Source of the DNA: Bacteroidia bacterium
GTDB lineage: Bacteria > Bacteroidota > Bacteroidia > Flavobacteriales > Flavobacteriaceae
Assembly: GCA_030430535.1 (NCBI GenBank)
Contig: JAUIKY010000004.1
Location: forward strand, 1-64,000
Reading direction: 5' to 3'
DNA length: 64,000 nucleotides
Position numbers and translations under genes: made by a program. The notes beneath the pieces are model-generated. The model was not told the origin of the DNA. It searched no databases and saw only the letters and a program-made list of their open reading frames with translations. Below are positions 43,907 to 52,623 of the stretch, one piece after another (positions within the stretch are counted from its first letter, which is position 1; the number at the start of each line of letters is the position of its first letter).

Positions 43907-43937
43907 AAAAGCCGAAAATTTAATTTTCGGCTTTTAA
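43907..43937 (+). terminator. Intrinsic terminator after the TM2 gene
   Basis: AAAAGCCGAAAATT (43907-43920) pairs with AATTTTCGGCTTTT (43922-43935). It closes the TM2 transcript; the A and T tracts would let it also work in reverse. Confidence 0.85.
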
Positions 43938-43944
43938 TTATAAA

Positions 43945-43974
43945 AAAACCAGTAAAGACAACTTCACTGGTTTT
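43945..43974 (-). terminator. Terminator of the acidic lipoprotein gene
   Basis: AAAACCAGT (43945-43953) pairs with ACTGGTTTT (43966-43974) over a 12-nt loop. Read on the minus strand the hairpin is followed by a run of T (the A7 at 43942-43948), 24 bp after the lipoprotein stop. Confidence 0.75.
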
Positions 43975-43997
43975 ATATAGTAACATTAAAATTAGAA

Positions 43998-44291
43998 TTA
44001 CTCTTCTAATTCTTTTGCTTTATTTTCAACGGCATCGCCAGCTTCTTTCATAGCTTCGCCAGTTTCTTTAATGGCGTTATCTGTTGCGTCAACGGCTTCG
44101 TCCATAGCTTTTCCAGCTTCTTCCAAAGCGCCTTCGGTAGCATCAGCAGCATCATCAGCAGCTTCTTCCATGGCATCGCCTGCATTTTCGATAGCGTCTT
44201 CAACAGAGTCGGCTTTTTTGGTATCTCTACAAGAGGTGAAACTTATGGCAAGTGCCACTAACATAACGGTACTTAATAATAATTTTTTCAT
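43998..44291 (-). CDS. Small acidic, Ala/Glu-rich lipoprotein
   Basis: 97 aa. Signal peptide with lipobox (ISFTSCRD), then a highly acidic helical repeat of the pattern DAxEEAxDxAxxA (for example ENAGDAMEEAADDAADATEGA). It should form a long amphipathic helix or coiled coil in the envelope. The repeat resembles the charged helix of the convergent TM2 protein in composition. Function unknown. Confidence 0.8.
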   Translation of the reverse strand: MKKLLLSTVMLVALAISFTSCRDTKKADSVEDAIENAGDAMEEAADDAADATEGALEEAGKAMDEAVDATDNAIKETGEAMKEAGDAVENKAKELEE

Positions 44292-44390
44292 TGGTTTTTT
44301 AATTTTAGTGTTAATTATTGAAGTTGATGGTTAATTTAATAACTTTTTTTATTAAAAACGTTAAAACTTTAACATATTATTTTTTCAACT

Positions 44391-45665
44391 TCAAGTGTAT
44401 ATACGAAGGTAGTTAAGTATTTGGATTACGGCACCTTTATTTTTGTTTATAAAACTAGAATTGGCCAATCCAGTTTCTTGACGTTTTACTTCGTTTTTAA
44501 TTAACTCGTTTAAAATGCTGTTGAGTTCCGTTTGATTGGAAATAGAAAACATGCCGCCGTTGGCAATAAGATCTTGAGCTTCAGGAAAATTGTCGTAGTT
44601 TTTGCCAATTATAACGGGCACGCCAAATACAGCTGGCTCTAAAGTGTTGTGCAGCCCGGTACTTCCCATGGCACCACCAACATAGGCGATATCGGCATAA
44701 TTATAAATTTTTGTTAGTAGGCCTATGGTGTCTATTATAAACACGTTTGTGTTTTGGAGGTGGGTTTTGTCCTTTTTTGAAAAAAGCACGTACGGCACTT
44801 TCAGTTGGTTTTCAATATTCTTAATGTGGGCGGGTTTAATGTCGTGAGGCGCAACAATAAATTTTACATGCGACGGAGCTTGGTTGTTGATGTATTCCAT
44901 TAAAAGAATTTCGTCCTCTGGCCATGAACTGCCTATTACCACGCAAAGTTGATCGTTTTTAAATTCTTCAATAAACGGTAATGTGTTGTTTTGTTCCAAT
45001 TGATTGGAAACCCTATCGAACCGCGTATCGCCACTAACGGTAACAGAGGTGTAGTTTATAGATTTTAATAATGTTTTTGAAATTTCGTTTTGGGTGAAAA
45101 TATGTTCGAAGGCAAAAAGGGCCTCGCGTAAAGGTTTGCCCAATGGTTTAAAATAGACTTGATTTTCCCTAAATGCAGCTGAAATTAAAATAGCCCGAAG
45201 TTGTCGTTTTTTTATTTCATTTAAATAATTGGGCCAAATATCATATTTTACAAATACGGTAAGTTCGGGTTTCAGCAAGCTGATAAAACGTTTGGCGTTT
45301 TTCGTGGTGTCCATTGGTAAGTAAACCACCACATCGGCAATGGGTGTGTATTTTCTAACTTCGTAGCCCGATGGCGAAAAAAAAGTCAGTATAATTTTAT
45401 GCTCAGGATAATGTTTTCTGAGGGCTTCAAAAATAGGAAGGCCTTGTTCGTATTCGCCCAAAGATGCACAATGGAACCACAGGGTTTTATCGTTGGGTGT
45501 TAAGGTCGATTTTAAGGTTTTAAATGCTTGTTTCCTGCCATTAACCCCACTCTTAATTTTGTCGTTAAGGCGCGCTGCGCAGTGTAGTACAAAGTTTGCT
45601 AAATAAATACCTATGTTGTAGATAAAGTTCAAAATACAGTTTTGTTTGCCGCTAAAATACATCAC
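44391..45665 (-). CDS. waaA: 3-deoxy-D-manno-octulosonic acid (KDO) transferase
   Basis: 424 aa, normal for KdtA/WaaA. N-terminal membrane anchor region (NFIYNIGIYLANFVLHCAARL), then glycosyltransferase-N motifs (WFHCASLGEYEQGLPIFEAL, FVKYDIWPNYL) and the C-terminal nucleotide-sugar site (GGAMGSTGLHNTLEPAVFGVPVIIG). It transfers KDO from CMP-KDO to lipid A precursors at the inner membrane. The true start could be a few residues downstream of the double methionine. Confidence 0.94.
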   Translation of the reverse strand: MMYFSGKQNCILNFIYNIGIYLANFVLHCAARLNDKIKSGVNGRKQAFKTLKSTLTPNDKTLWFHCASLGEYEQGLPIFEALRKHYPEHKIILTFFSPSGYEVRKYTPIADVVVYLPMDTTKNAKRFISLLKPELTVFVKYDIWPNYLNEIKKRQLRAILISAAFRENQVYFKPLGKPLREALFAFEHIFTQNEISKTLLKSINYTSVTVSGDTRFDRVSNQLEQNNTLPFIEEFKNDQLCVVIGSSWPEDEILLMEYINNQAPSHVKFIVAPHDIKPAHIKNIENQLKVPYVLFSKKDKTHLQNTNVFIIDTIGLLTKIYNYADIAYVGGAMGSTGLHNTLEPAVFGVPVIIGKNYDNFPEAQDLIANGGMFSISNQTELNSILNELIKNEVKRQETGLANSSFINKNKGAVIQILNYLRIYT

Positions 45666-45889
45666 TTTAAGTAAACAGGCTGTAAATTCCTAAGAAATCA
45701 AAAGCTTCAATTAAAATGTAATCGATGACCTTAAATAATAGCAAATGTTTGATTGTTTGTAGCCAATGATTTTTGTAGTTTTGAAAACTGTTTTTGAATT
45801 TGCATTCGGTTGAAAAGCATTTCAAATACAGGAAAAGGCTATAACGCTTTTAAATGGATTTTCGTTTGAAAGCTATAAATTTTGAGCGC

Positions 45890-47023
45890 GTGAGAAAAAT
45901 TCAAATGGTAGACCTAAAAGGTCAGTACAACGACATAAAAGATGTTGTTAATCCCTCAATCCACGAGGTTATTGAAACCACTGCATTTATAAACGGACCA
46001 AAGGTTCACGAATTTCAGAAAAATTTAGAGGACTATTTAGGAGTTAAGCACGTTATTCCGTGTGCCAATGGTACCGATGCGCTTCAGATTGCGATGATGG
46101 GCTTGGGGCTCAAACCCGGTGATGAGGTAATTACGGCCGATTTTACCTTTGCTGCCACTGTCGAGGTAATCGCATTACTGCAGTTAACGCCCGTTTTGGT
46201 TGATGTTAATGCAGATGATTTCAATATTAATATCGAAGCCATAAAAAAGGCTATTACACCAAAAACTAAGGCTATTGTTCCTGTGCATTTGTTCGGACAA
46301 TGTGCCGATATGGAGGCTATAATGAATATTGCTGAAGAACATAATTTGTATGTGATTGAAGACAATGCCCAAGCCATTGGAGCTACTTATACCTATAAAA
46401 ACGGAAAAAAGGTAAAAGTCGGGACTATTGGCGATGTAGGGGCGACGTCATTCTTTCCATCGAAAAACCTCGGTTGCTATGGTGATGGCGGTGCAATTTT
46501 TACCAATAACGATGGTTTGGCGCACACCATTCGCGGTATTGTAAACCACGGTATGTACGAGCGTTACCACCACGATGTGGTTGGGGTAAACTCTCGGTTG
46601 GATAGTATCCAGGCAGCAGTTTTGAATGCTAAATTACCTTATTTGGACAGGTATAACGAGCGAAGAAAGCAGGCCGCTACGAAATATGATGAAGCTTTAA
46701 AAAATATAGATAGCATTATAACACCGTTTAGGTCGGGTGATGCCGATAACCACGTATTCCACCAATATACATTGCAGTTGAAGGGCATTGATCGCGATGC
46801 ATTGGTGAAGCATTTAAATGAAAACGACATTCCGTGTGGGGTGTACTATCCCATTCCGTTGCACAGGCAAAAAGCCTATTTGGATGAAAGATATAACGAA
46901 GCCGATTTTGAGGTGACCAACCAATTGGTGAAAGAAGTTATTTCATTACCGATGCACACCGAATTGGACGACGAACAAATTGAATATATAACTTCAACCA
47001 TAATAAACTTTATAAATGGATAA
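45890..47023 (+). CDS. DegT/DnrJ/EryC1/StrS-family sugar aminotransferase
   Basis: 377 aa from the GTG at 45890 (VRKIQMVDLKGQY), which matches the usual start of the family; an ATG at 45854 adds 12 residues. PLP site: Asp in VIEDNAQAIGA and the Schiff-base Lys in FFPSKNLGCYGDGGA. Such enzymes aminate nucleotide-activated keto-sugars for LPS O-antigen, capsule or glycans. It overlaps galE by 8 nt, so the pair likely makes one amino-sugar building block. Confidence 0.92.
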   Translation: MRKIQMVDLKGQYNDIKDVVNPSIHEVIETTAFINGPKVHEFQKNLEDYLGVKHVIPCANGTDALQIAMMGLGLKPGDEVITADFTFAATVEVIALLQLTPVLVDVNADDFNINIEAIKKAITPKTKAIVPVHLFGQCADMEAIMNIAEEHNLYVIEDNAQAIGATYTYKNGKKVKVGTIGDVGATSFFPSKNLGCYGDGGAIFTNNDGLAHTIRGIVNHGMYERYHHDVVGVNSRLDSIQAAVLNAKLPYLDRYNERRKQAATKYDEALKNIDSIITPFRSGDADNHVFHQYTLQLKGIDRDALVKHLNENDIPCGVYYPIPLHRQKAYLDERYNEADFEVTNQLVKEVISLPMHTELDDEQIEYITSTIINFING

Positions 47024-48035
47024 AATTTTAGTTACTGGCGGCCTTGGCTTTATTGGTTCGCACACCGTTGTAGAATTACAGAACGAAGGCTACGAAGTAG
47101 TGATAATTGACGATTTATCGAATTCTTCTGAGAAGGTATTGGAAGGCATTACCGCCATAACCGGAAAAACACCCATTTTTGAAAAACTCGATTTAAAAGA
47201 AAAATCGAAGGTTGAAGCCTTTTTTGCCAAGCACAACGATATAAAAGGGGTTATTCATTTTGCAGCCAGTAAAGCGGTGGGCGAAAGTGTGAAAGAACCT
47301 TTATTGTACTACGAAAACAACATTGGTACGTTGGTATATATTTTGAAGGAATTGAAAAAACTGCCCGAAGCGAGTTTTATTTTTAGTTCCTCTTGTACGG
47401 TTTACGGTCAAGCAGATGAATTGCCAATCACCGAAAATGCACCAGTAAAGCAAGCTGAATCACCTTACGGAAATACTAAGCAAATAGGAGAGGAAATCAT
47501 TCGAGATACCTGTAAAGTGGTGCCTAGCCTTAAAGCCATTGCTTTGCGTTATTTCAACCCAGTAGGAGCTCACGAATCGGCTGAAATTGGAGAATTACCA
47601 ATAGGAGTGCCTCAAAACTTAGTGCCGTTCATTACACAAACGGCCATAGGATTGCGGGAGAAGCTGTCTGTTTTTGGAGATGATTATCCAACGCCGGATG
47701 GTACTTGCATCCGCGATTATATACACGTAGTTGATTTAGCAAAAGCACATGTTGTAGCACTTCAGCGTTTATTGGGCAATAAAAACAAAGCCAATTACGA
47801 AACCTTTAATTTAGGAACTGGTAAAGGAAGTTCTGTTTTAGAGGTAGTGAAGGCTTTTGAAAAAGTATCCGGAGAAAAACTGAATTACCAAATTGTTGGT
47901 CGTCGTGAAGGCGATATAATTTCAGCTTATGCCGACACTACAAAAGCTAATGACGAACTAGGCTGGAAAACCAAATTAACATTGGATGATGCCATGCGTT
48001 CGGCTTGGAAATGGGAACAGAAAGTTAGAGGATAA
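47016..48035 (+). CDS. galE: UDP-glucose 4-epimerase
   Basis: 339 aa, normal for GalE. NAD site VTGGLGFIGSH at the start, catalytic Ser/Tyr/Lys (SSSCTVYGQ...SPYGNTKQIGEE) and conserved ALRYFNPVGAH and DYIHVVDLAKAH. It interconverts UDP-glucose and UDP-galactose (or the N-acetyl forms). It overlaps the aminotransferase by 8 nt; a strong terminator follows. Confidence 0.95.
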   Translation: MDKILVTGGLGFIGSHTVVELQNEGYEVVIIDDLSNSSEKVLEGITAITGKTPIFEKLDLKEKSKVEAFFAKHNDIKGVIHFAASKAVGESVKEPLLYYENNIGTLVYILKELKKLPEASFIFSSSCTVYGQADELPITENAPVKQAESPYGNTKQIGEEIIRDTCKVVPSLKAIALRYFNPVGAHESAEIGELPIGVPQNLVPFITQTAIGLREKLSVFGDDYPTPDGTCIRDYIHVVDLAKAHVVALQRLLGNKNKANYETFNLGTGKGSSVLEVVKAFEKVSGEKLNYQIVGRREGDIISAYADTTKANDELGWKTKLTLDDAMRSAWKWEQKVRG

Positions 48036-48054
48036 ACTACCTTCAAATAATAAT

Positions 48055-48093
48055 AAAAAGAGGCTGTCTGAAAAGTAAAGACAGCCTCTTTTT
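48055..48093. terminator. Bidirectional terminator between galE and lspA
   Basis: A perfect 15-bp stem: AAAAAGAGGCTGTCT (48055-48069) with AGACAGCCTCTTTTT (48079-48093) over a 9-nt loop. A-run and T-run flanks serve both convergent genes. Confidence 0.9.
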
Positions 48094-48095
48094 GT

Positions 48096-48611
48096 TTATG
48101 CGGTTTGTGTTTTCTTTTTTCTGAAACTGACAAGAACCAAAATTATCATTCCCGCAGTGACCGAAAGGTCGGCCAGATTGAAAATTCCCGTTCTAAAAAC
48201 GCCGCCCAAATCAATAAACAGAAAATCGGTTACTTTTCCATAAACAATTCGGTCGTAAACGTTGGCGATGCCCCCACCAATAATACTGGCAAAGGCAAAT
48301 AACGACCACTTATCCAAGCTTTTGTCTTTGATAATATAGCGCAGTACAAACCCCAAAACCAAAATTGGAAGTACGAGCAATAAAATAACACGCAGGGTTT
48401 CGTTCAGTTCGCTGCCCATGCCCAAAAAGGCACCGGTGTTTTCAACATGCATTAAAACAAAAGCATCACCAATTAATGGAATGCGTTCGCCAGGGCTAAT
48501 TTCATTTCTTAACCCGACGTTGGCTCGAACCAATACTTTTGAAATTTGATCGGCAGCAATGGTTAAAGCAATAACCACGATAATAAAGATGGAGCGTTTG
48601 CTGAGCTTCAT
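48096..48611 (-). CDS. lspA: Lipoprotein signal peptidase (signal peptidase II)
   Basis: 171 aa, four membrane helices. Conserved boxes: AADQISK, HVENTGAFLGMG, GGGIANVYDRI (catalytic Asp) and FNLADLSV (second catalytic Asp). It cuts signal peptides before the lipobox cysteine of prolipoproteins, several of which are encoded in this window. It follows fabD directly, with its ATG next to the fabD stop. Confidence 0.95.
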   Translation of the reverse strand: MKLSKRSIFIIVVIALTIAADQISKVLVRANVGLRNEISPGERIPLIGDAFVLMHVENTGAFLGMGSELNETLRVILLLVLPILVLGFVLRYIIKDKSLDKWSLFAFASIIGGGIANVYDRIVYGKVTDFLFIDLGGVFRTGIFNLADLSVTAGMIILVLVSFRKKKTQTA

Positions 48612-49505
48612 TTAGCTGTTGGTTTCAAAAGTTGCAGAAATGGTTTCAGATTCACGGTTTATCTTTTTTACCAAGCCCTGCAGTACTTTACCCGGTCCTA
48701 CTTCTGTGAAAAGGGTAGCACCATCAGCAATCATTTGTTGTACCGATTGCGTCCAACGCACCGGAGCGGTAAGTTGTGAAATTAAATTGGTTTTTATCGC
48801 CGCCTCATCAATCACGGCATTGGCCGTTACGTTTTGATAAATAGGGCAGTTGGGTTTATTAAAAGTAGTACTCTCAATGGCTGCTGCCAATTCTTCGCGC
48901 GCAGGCTCCATTAATGGTGAGTGGAATGCACCGCCAACAGGCAATACCAAAGCACGTTTGGCGCCTTCAGCTTTTAAAGCTTCACAAGCTTTGTTTATGG
49001 CTTCAACTTCACCCGAAATCACTAATTGCCCGGGGCAGTTGTAGTTTGCAGCAACCACTACACCTTCGGTAGTTGCGCATATTTTTTCAACAATATCATC
49101 GTCCAAACCTAAAACGGCAGCCATAGTACTTGGTTGTAATTCGCATGCTTTTTGCATCGCTAAAGCACGTTGCGAAACCAATTTTAAACCGTCTTCGAAA
49201 TTTAAAGTACCATTGGCTACTAAAGCTGAAAATTCACCTAGCGAATGCCCGGCAACCATATCGGGCTTAAAGCTATTGCCCAAAGTTTTGGCTAAAATTA
49301 CGGAGTGTAAAAATATAGCCGGCTGGGTCACTTTAGTTTGTTTTAGGTCTTCGGCAGAACCTTCAAACATGGTGTCGGTAATGGAAAAACCTAATATCTC
49401 GTTGGCTTGTTCAAACAATTCTTGAGCCAATGGCGAGTTTTCGTAAAGGTCTAAACCCATTCCTGAAAATTGTGCCCCTTGGCCCGGAAAAATATATGCG
49501 TTCAT
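48612..49505 (-). CDS. fabD: Malonyl-CoA:acyl-carrier-protein transacylase
   Basis: 297 aa from the ATG at 49505 (MNAYIFPGQGAQFSGMG). Catalytic Ser in GHSLGE (near residue 89), the GQLVISGE segment and the His in GGAFHSPLM. It loads malonyl onto ACP for fatty-acid synthesis. The stop is immediately followed by the lspA ATG, so the genes are co-transcribed. Confidence 0.96.
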   Translation of the reverse strand: MNAYIFPGQGAQFSGMGLDLYENSPLAQELFEQANEILGFSITDTMFEGSAEDLKQTKVTQPAIFLHSVILAKTLGNSFKPDMVAGHSLGEFSALVANGTLNFEDGLKLVSQRALAMQKACELQPSTMAAVLGLDDDIVEKICATTEGVVVAANYNCPGQLVISGEVEAINKACEALKAEGAKRALVLPVGGAFHSPLMEPAREELAAAIESTTFNKPNCPIYQNVTANAVIDEAAIKTNLISQLTAPVRWTQSVQQMIADGATLFTEVGPGKVLQGLVKKINRESETISATFETNS

Positions 49506-49541
49506 AATGTTGTCTTTTTTGTGGAGCAAAAATAAGAATAA

Positions 49542-50102
49542 TTAACTATTATCGATGCTTTTAATGATTTTAGCTGGATTTCCCGCAATGACCACATCAT
49601 CGGGAAAATTTTTGGTGACCACCGACCCCGCACCAACCACCACATTATTGCCCAAAGTAATGCCGGGGCAAATGGTACTGTTGCCACCAATCCAAACGTT
49701 ATCGCCAATTTTGATGGGCTTGCCCAATTCTTTTCCGCTATTTCGGGCTTTGAATTCTATGGGATGCGTGGCTGTATAGATTTGTACGTTGGGTGCGAAC
49801 ATGCAATTATCACCAATGGTAACTTCGGCGACATCCAAAATACAGCAGTTAAAATTCATAAATACGTTTTTGCCCACTTTGATGTTCGAGCCGTAATCGC
49901 AGAAAAATGGCGGTTCCACAAACAAGTTTTTACCCGCTTCACCAAAAATTTCATAAAGTACTTTGGTGCGTTCCTCCAAGTGTTCTTCACTTAAATGGTT
50001 GAATTTATGAAATAACAAACGCACTTTGTGGCGTTCGGCCATTAATGTGGGGTCCGACGGACTGTACATCAAACCGGCGAGCATTTTTTCTTTTTCGGTC
50101 AT
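49542..50102 (-). CDS. Maltose/galactoside O-acetyltransferase-like protein (Maa/LacA family)
   Basis: 186 aa. Maa-type N-terminal helical domain (MTEKEKMLAGLMYSPSDPTL) and a left-handed beta-helix of hexapeptide repeats with the catalytic His in IYTATHPI. The C-terminus is VVIAGNPAKIIKSI. Acetyl-CoA-dependent acetylation of a sugar is expected; the acceptor is unknown. It lies 36 bp upstream of fabD in the same direction. Confidence 0.9.
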   Translation of the reverse strand: MTEKEKMLAGLMYSPSDPTLMAERHKVRLLFHKFNHLSEEHLEERTKVLYEIFGEAGKNLFVEPPFFCDYGSNIKVGKNVFMNFNCCILDVAEVTIGDNCMFAPNVQIYTATHPIEFKARNSGKELGKPIKIGDNVWIGGNSTICPGITLGNNVVVGAGSVVTKNFPDDVVIAGNPAKIIKSIDNS

Positions 50103-50120
50103 GAGTGTTTTTTGAGGTTT

Positions 50121-50537
50121 CTATTTCGATTCGACGTAAGCCTTAAAGTTATTGAGGATGGCTTGCCACCCGTCGCGTTGCATGTCAATAGGATTCATGT
50201 TTTCGGCTTCAAATACAACGGTTATTTTGGTTTTTCCGTTTTCATCCTTAAAATCGATGTTCACTGTTCTGCCGTCTTCAATGGTATAAACGATTTTTTT
50301 GAATTCTGAAATAGCGTTGTAAGTCGCCTCAAAATCGAAACCAAAACTGCCATCTTTGGCTTCCATTCTGGATTTCATTTTCCCGTTTACTTTTAAATCG
50401 ATTTCAGCTTTTGGGCAATGCCAGTCTTCTGAAGCAAAATTCCAATTAACAATGTGCTTGGGCTGATTGTAGTATGTCCAAACGACTTCAATCGGTCTAC
50501 CAATTGTGGTTCCAATAGTGATTTTTTCGTGTTGCAT
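50121..50537 (-). CDS. SRPBCC/AHSA1-domain protein
   Basis: 138 aa from the ATG at 50537 (MQHEKITIGTTIGRPIEVVW); the 38 upstream residues in the track run through a repeat and are not family-like. AHSA1/START-like fold with HIVNWNFASEDWHCPKAEIDL and the C-terminal helix GWQAILNNFKAYVES. Ligand unknown. It sits 18 bp before the acetyltransferase gene. Confidence 0.87.
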   Translation of the reverse strand: MQHEKITIGTTIGRPIEVVWTYYNQPKHIVNWNFASEDWHCPKAEIDLKVNGKMKSRMEAKDGSFGFDFEATYNAISEFKKIVYTIEDGRTVNIDFKDENGKTKITVVFEAENMNPIDMQRDGWQAILNNFKAYVESK

Positions 50538-50595
50538 TTTCTTTTGAATTGAAATGAGTTTTATACCATTTTTAGTTTCTGAATTTTTACATATG

Positions 50596-50639
50596 CCACG
50601 AATACACGAATCATTAAAAGCGTGTTCGCAGATTTGTGG
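50596..50639. repeat. CCACGAA...TTTGTGG inverted-repeat element
   Basis: CCACGAA (50596-50602) pairs with TTTGTGG (50633-50639) around TACACGAATCATTAAAAGCG, in the gap between the AHSA1 gene and the FAD dehydrogenase. It is likely a dispersed intergenic repeat; only one copy is seen here. Confidence 0.35.
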
Positions 50640-50673
50640 TAAAACCGACAATCAAAAGCTTTATGCCTTTCCG

Positions 50674-50691
50674 TCCTGATAGTTGTCAGGA
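50674..50691. repeat. CCTGATAG-type palindromic repeat
   Basis: TCCTGATAGTTGTCAGGA has 6-bp perfect arms and the same plan as ATTCCGATGACTATCGGAAT at 37456 and TCCCGATAGCTGTCGAGA at 59001. No gene lies in this 217-bp gap. Confidence 0.45.
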
Positions 50692-50754
50692 TTTTGAGAA
50701 TGGTAAAGCAAGAAGCAAGTCTGCCGTTTTTCGAGACTAAAAGATATAAAAAAA

Positions 50755-52311
50755 TTACATGCTCCCGACAGCTGCTTCGGCACAACGTTCGCCATCCATA
50801 GCCGCCGAAACAATACCCCCGGCATAGCCAGCACCTTCGCCACAGGGGTAAAGATTGATAATTTGTAGGTGCGCCAATTTTTCATTTCTCGGAATGGAAA
50901 CCGGCGATGAGGTTCGCGATTCTACCCCAACAATATTGGCTTCATGGGTGTAGTATCCTTTCATTTTTTTTCCGAAGGCATCAAAACCTTTTCGCAATCG
51001 GCTGCCAATCAATTTGGGCAAAAGCGAATGTAAAGGTGAGGAATTTAATCCCGGTTGATACGATGAATCGTTTAAGCTGTTTGATAGTTTGCCTTCCACA
51101 AAATCGGTGAGTCGTTGGGCGGGCGCGGTTTGGCTTTTTCCACCCGCGGTAAAGGCCAGTTTTTCTAAATCTTTTTGGTATTCCAAGCCTTTTAAAACGC
51201 CGAATTTTTCATATTTCGGCAAATCTTTATCCACGTTAATTTCAACCACAATGCCCGAATTGGCGTAAAGGTTGTTCCGTTTGGAGGGCGACATTCCGTT
51301 AACCACTACTTCGCCATTGGCGGTAGCTGCCGGCACGATAAATCCGCCCGGACACATACAGAAGGAATATACCCCACGATTGTTGACCTGCTGCACCAAG
51401 CTGTAGGATGCCGCGGGTAAAAGTTCGTGGCGCTCGCCCGAACAATGGTATTGAATGGCATCGATAATATGCTGCGGATGCTCCACCCGCACGCCCATGG
51501 CAAACGATTTGGCTTCCAGAGTCACTTCCTTTTCGTGAAGCATGTAAAAGATGTCGCGTGCCGAATGGCCCGTAGCTAAAATCACTTGGTTTACCGGAAA
51601 CTCATCGCCATTTTTTAAATGAATGGATTGAATTTTATTATCTCTTATTTTGAAGTCGGTAACACGGGTTTCAAAATGAATTTCGCCACCGTGTTTCAAA
51701 ATGGTTTCACGGATATTTTTTACCACTTTGGGCAGTTTGTTGGTGCCGATATGCGGGTGGGCATCCACCAAAATTTGGTCGGTGGCCCCATGATACACCA
51801 GATTTTCGAAAATACGGCGTACATCGCCCCGTTTTAAACTTCGGGTGTAGAGTTTGCCGTCGCTGTAGGTGCCCGCACCGCCCTCGCCAAAGCAATAATT
51901 GGAATCTTCGTTTACAACATGGTGTTGGTTAATGGCCCTTAAATCGCGGCGGCGGTCTTGCACGTTTTTACCGCGCTCCAATACAATGGGTTTAAACCCC
52001 AATTCGATACAGCGAAGTGCGGCGTACATGCCCGCGGGGCCAAAACCGATAATGTGAATAGGTTTGGCATTAGAAACGTCTTTGTAATCGAAATGGTATT
52101 CGGAGGTTTGCGGAACGTCCTCGTTGATAAAAACCGAAACTTTATAATTGAAAACAATATTGGGTTTTCGGGCGTCAATCGATTTTCGAAGCACTTTAAT
52201 ACCCGAAATATCAGCTTGTTCAATGGCTAATTTTTCTGCAGATTTTAATAAGAGAATGTTACTGATTTCTTCTTCCTTTAAACTAACCCGAAGCTGAATG
52301 TCTTTTATCAT
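50755..52311 (-). CDS. NAD(P)/FAD-dependent dehydrogenase (COG2509-like)
   Basis: 518 aa from the ATG at 52311 (MIKDIQLRVSLKEEE); 13 track residues are dropped. A short N-terminal domain is followed by an FAD site HIIGFGPAGMYAALRC (near residue 85), CFGEGGAGTYSDGKLYTR, NQVILATGHSARD, and a C-terminal FAD contact YPCGEGAGYAGGIVSAA. This matches widely distributed NAD(FAD)-utilising dehydrogenases of unclear substrate. It stands alone. Confidence 0.9.
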   Translation of the reverse strand: MIKDIQLRVSLKEEEISNILLLKSAEKLAIEQADISGIKVLRKSIDARKPNIVFNYKVSVFINEDVPQTSEYHFDYKDVSNAKPIHIIGFGPAGMYAALRCIELGFKPIVLERGKNVQDRRRDLRAINQHHVVNEDSNYCFGEGGAGTYSDGKLYTRSLKRGDVRRIFENLVYHGATDQILVDAHPHIGTNKLPKVVKNIRETILKHGGEIHFETRVTDFKIRDNKIQSIHLKNGDEFPVNQVILATGHSARDIFYMLHEKEVTLEAKSFAMGVRVEHPQHIIDAIQYHCSGERHELLPAASYSLVQQVNNRGVYSFCMCPGGFIVPAATANGEVVVNGMSPSKRNNLYANSGIVVEINVDKDLPKYEKFGVLKGLEYQKDLEKLAFTAGGKSQTAPAQRLTDFVEGKLSNSLNDSSYQPGLNSSPLHSLLPKLIGSRLRKGFDAFGKKMKGYYTHEANIVGVESRTSSPVSIPRNEKLAHLQIINLYPCGEGAGYAGGIVSAAMDGERCAEAAVGSM

Positions 52312-52448
52312 GTTGCAAAAGTACTTGAATTTTTTCATTCGGAAATTCACAAAAACTGAATAAAAAAATCATGGACTAACGAAGGGGTTACTGATGTGGA
52401 ACTAAATTTTGCAATTTTTATTATCTATAAACCTTCTGCATACTGACT

Positions 52449-52524
52449 GTCATTTCGAGCATAGTGAGAAATCTCATCACGCATCAAAATTATGAGATTC
52501 CTCTTCGTGCCTCATCGGAATGAC
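52449..52524. repeat. GTCATTTCGAGC...GGAATGAC hairpin repeat
   Basis: The 312-bp gap 52312-52623 holds no gene. A 76-bp imperfect inverted repeat has arms GTCATTTCGAGC...GAAATCTCAT (52449) and ATGAGATTCC...CGGAATGAC (52524). It is related to the repeat at 42119. A half copy of a similar element (ACACTTCGACTGCGCTCAGT, 52609-52628) overlaps the stop of the next gene. Confidence 0.7.
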
Positions 52525-52623
52525 AACTCAACTTCATAAATAATTTTGTGCTTTGTTTAAAACTATGCGTTTCTAATACTTAGTGATTTATTTAATGAGG
52601 CCAAAACAACACTTCGACTGCGC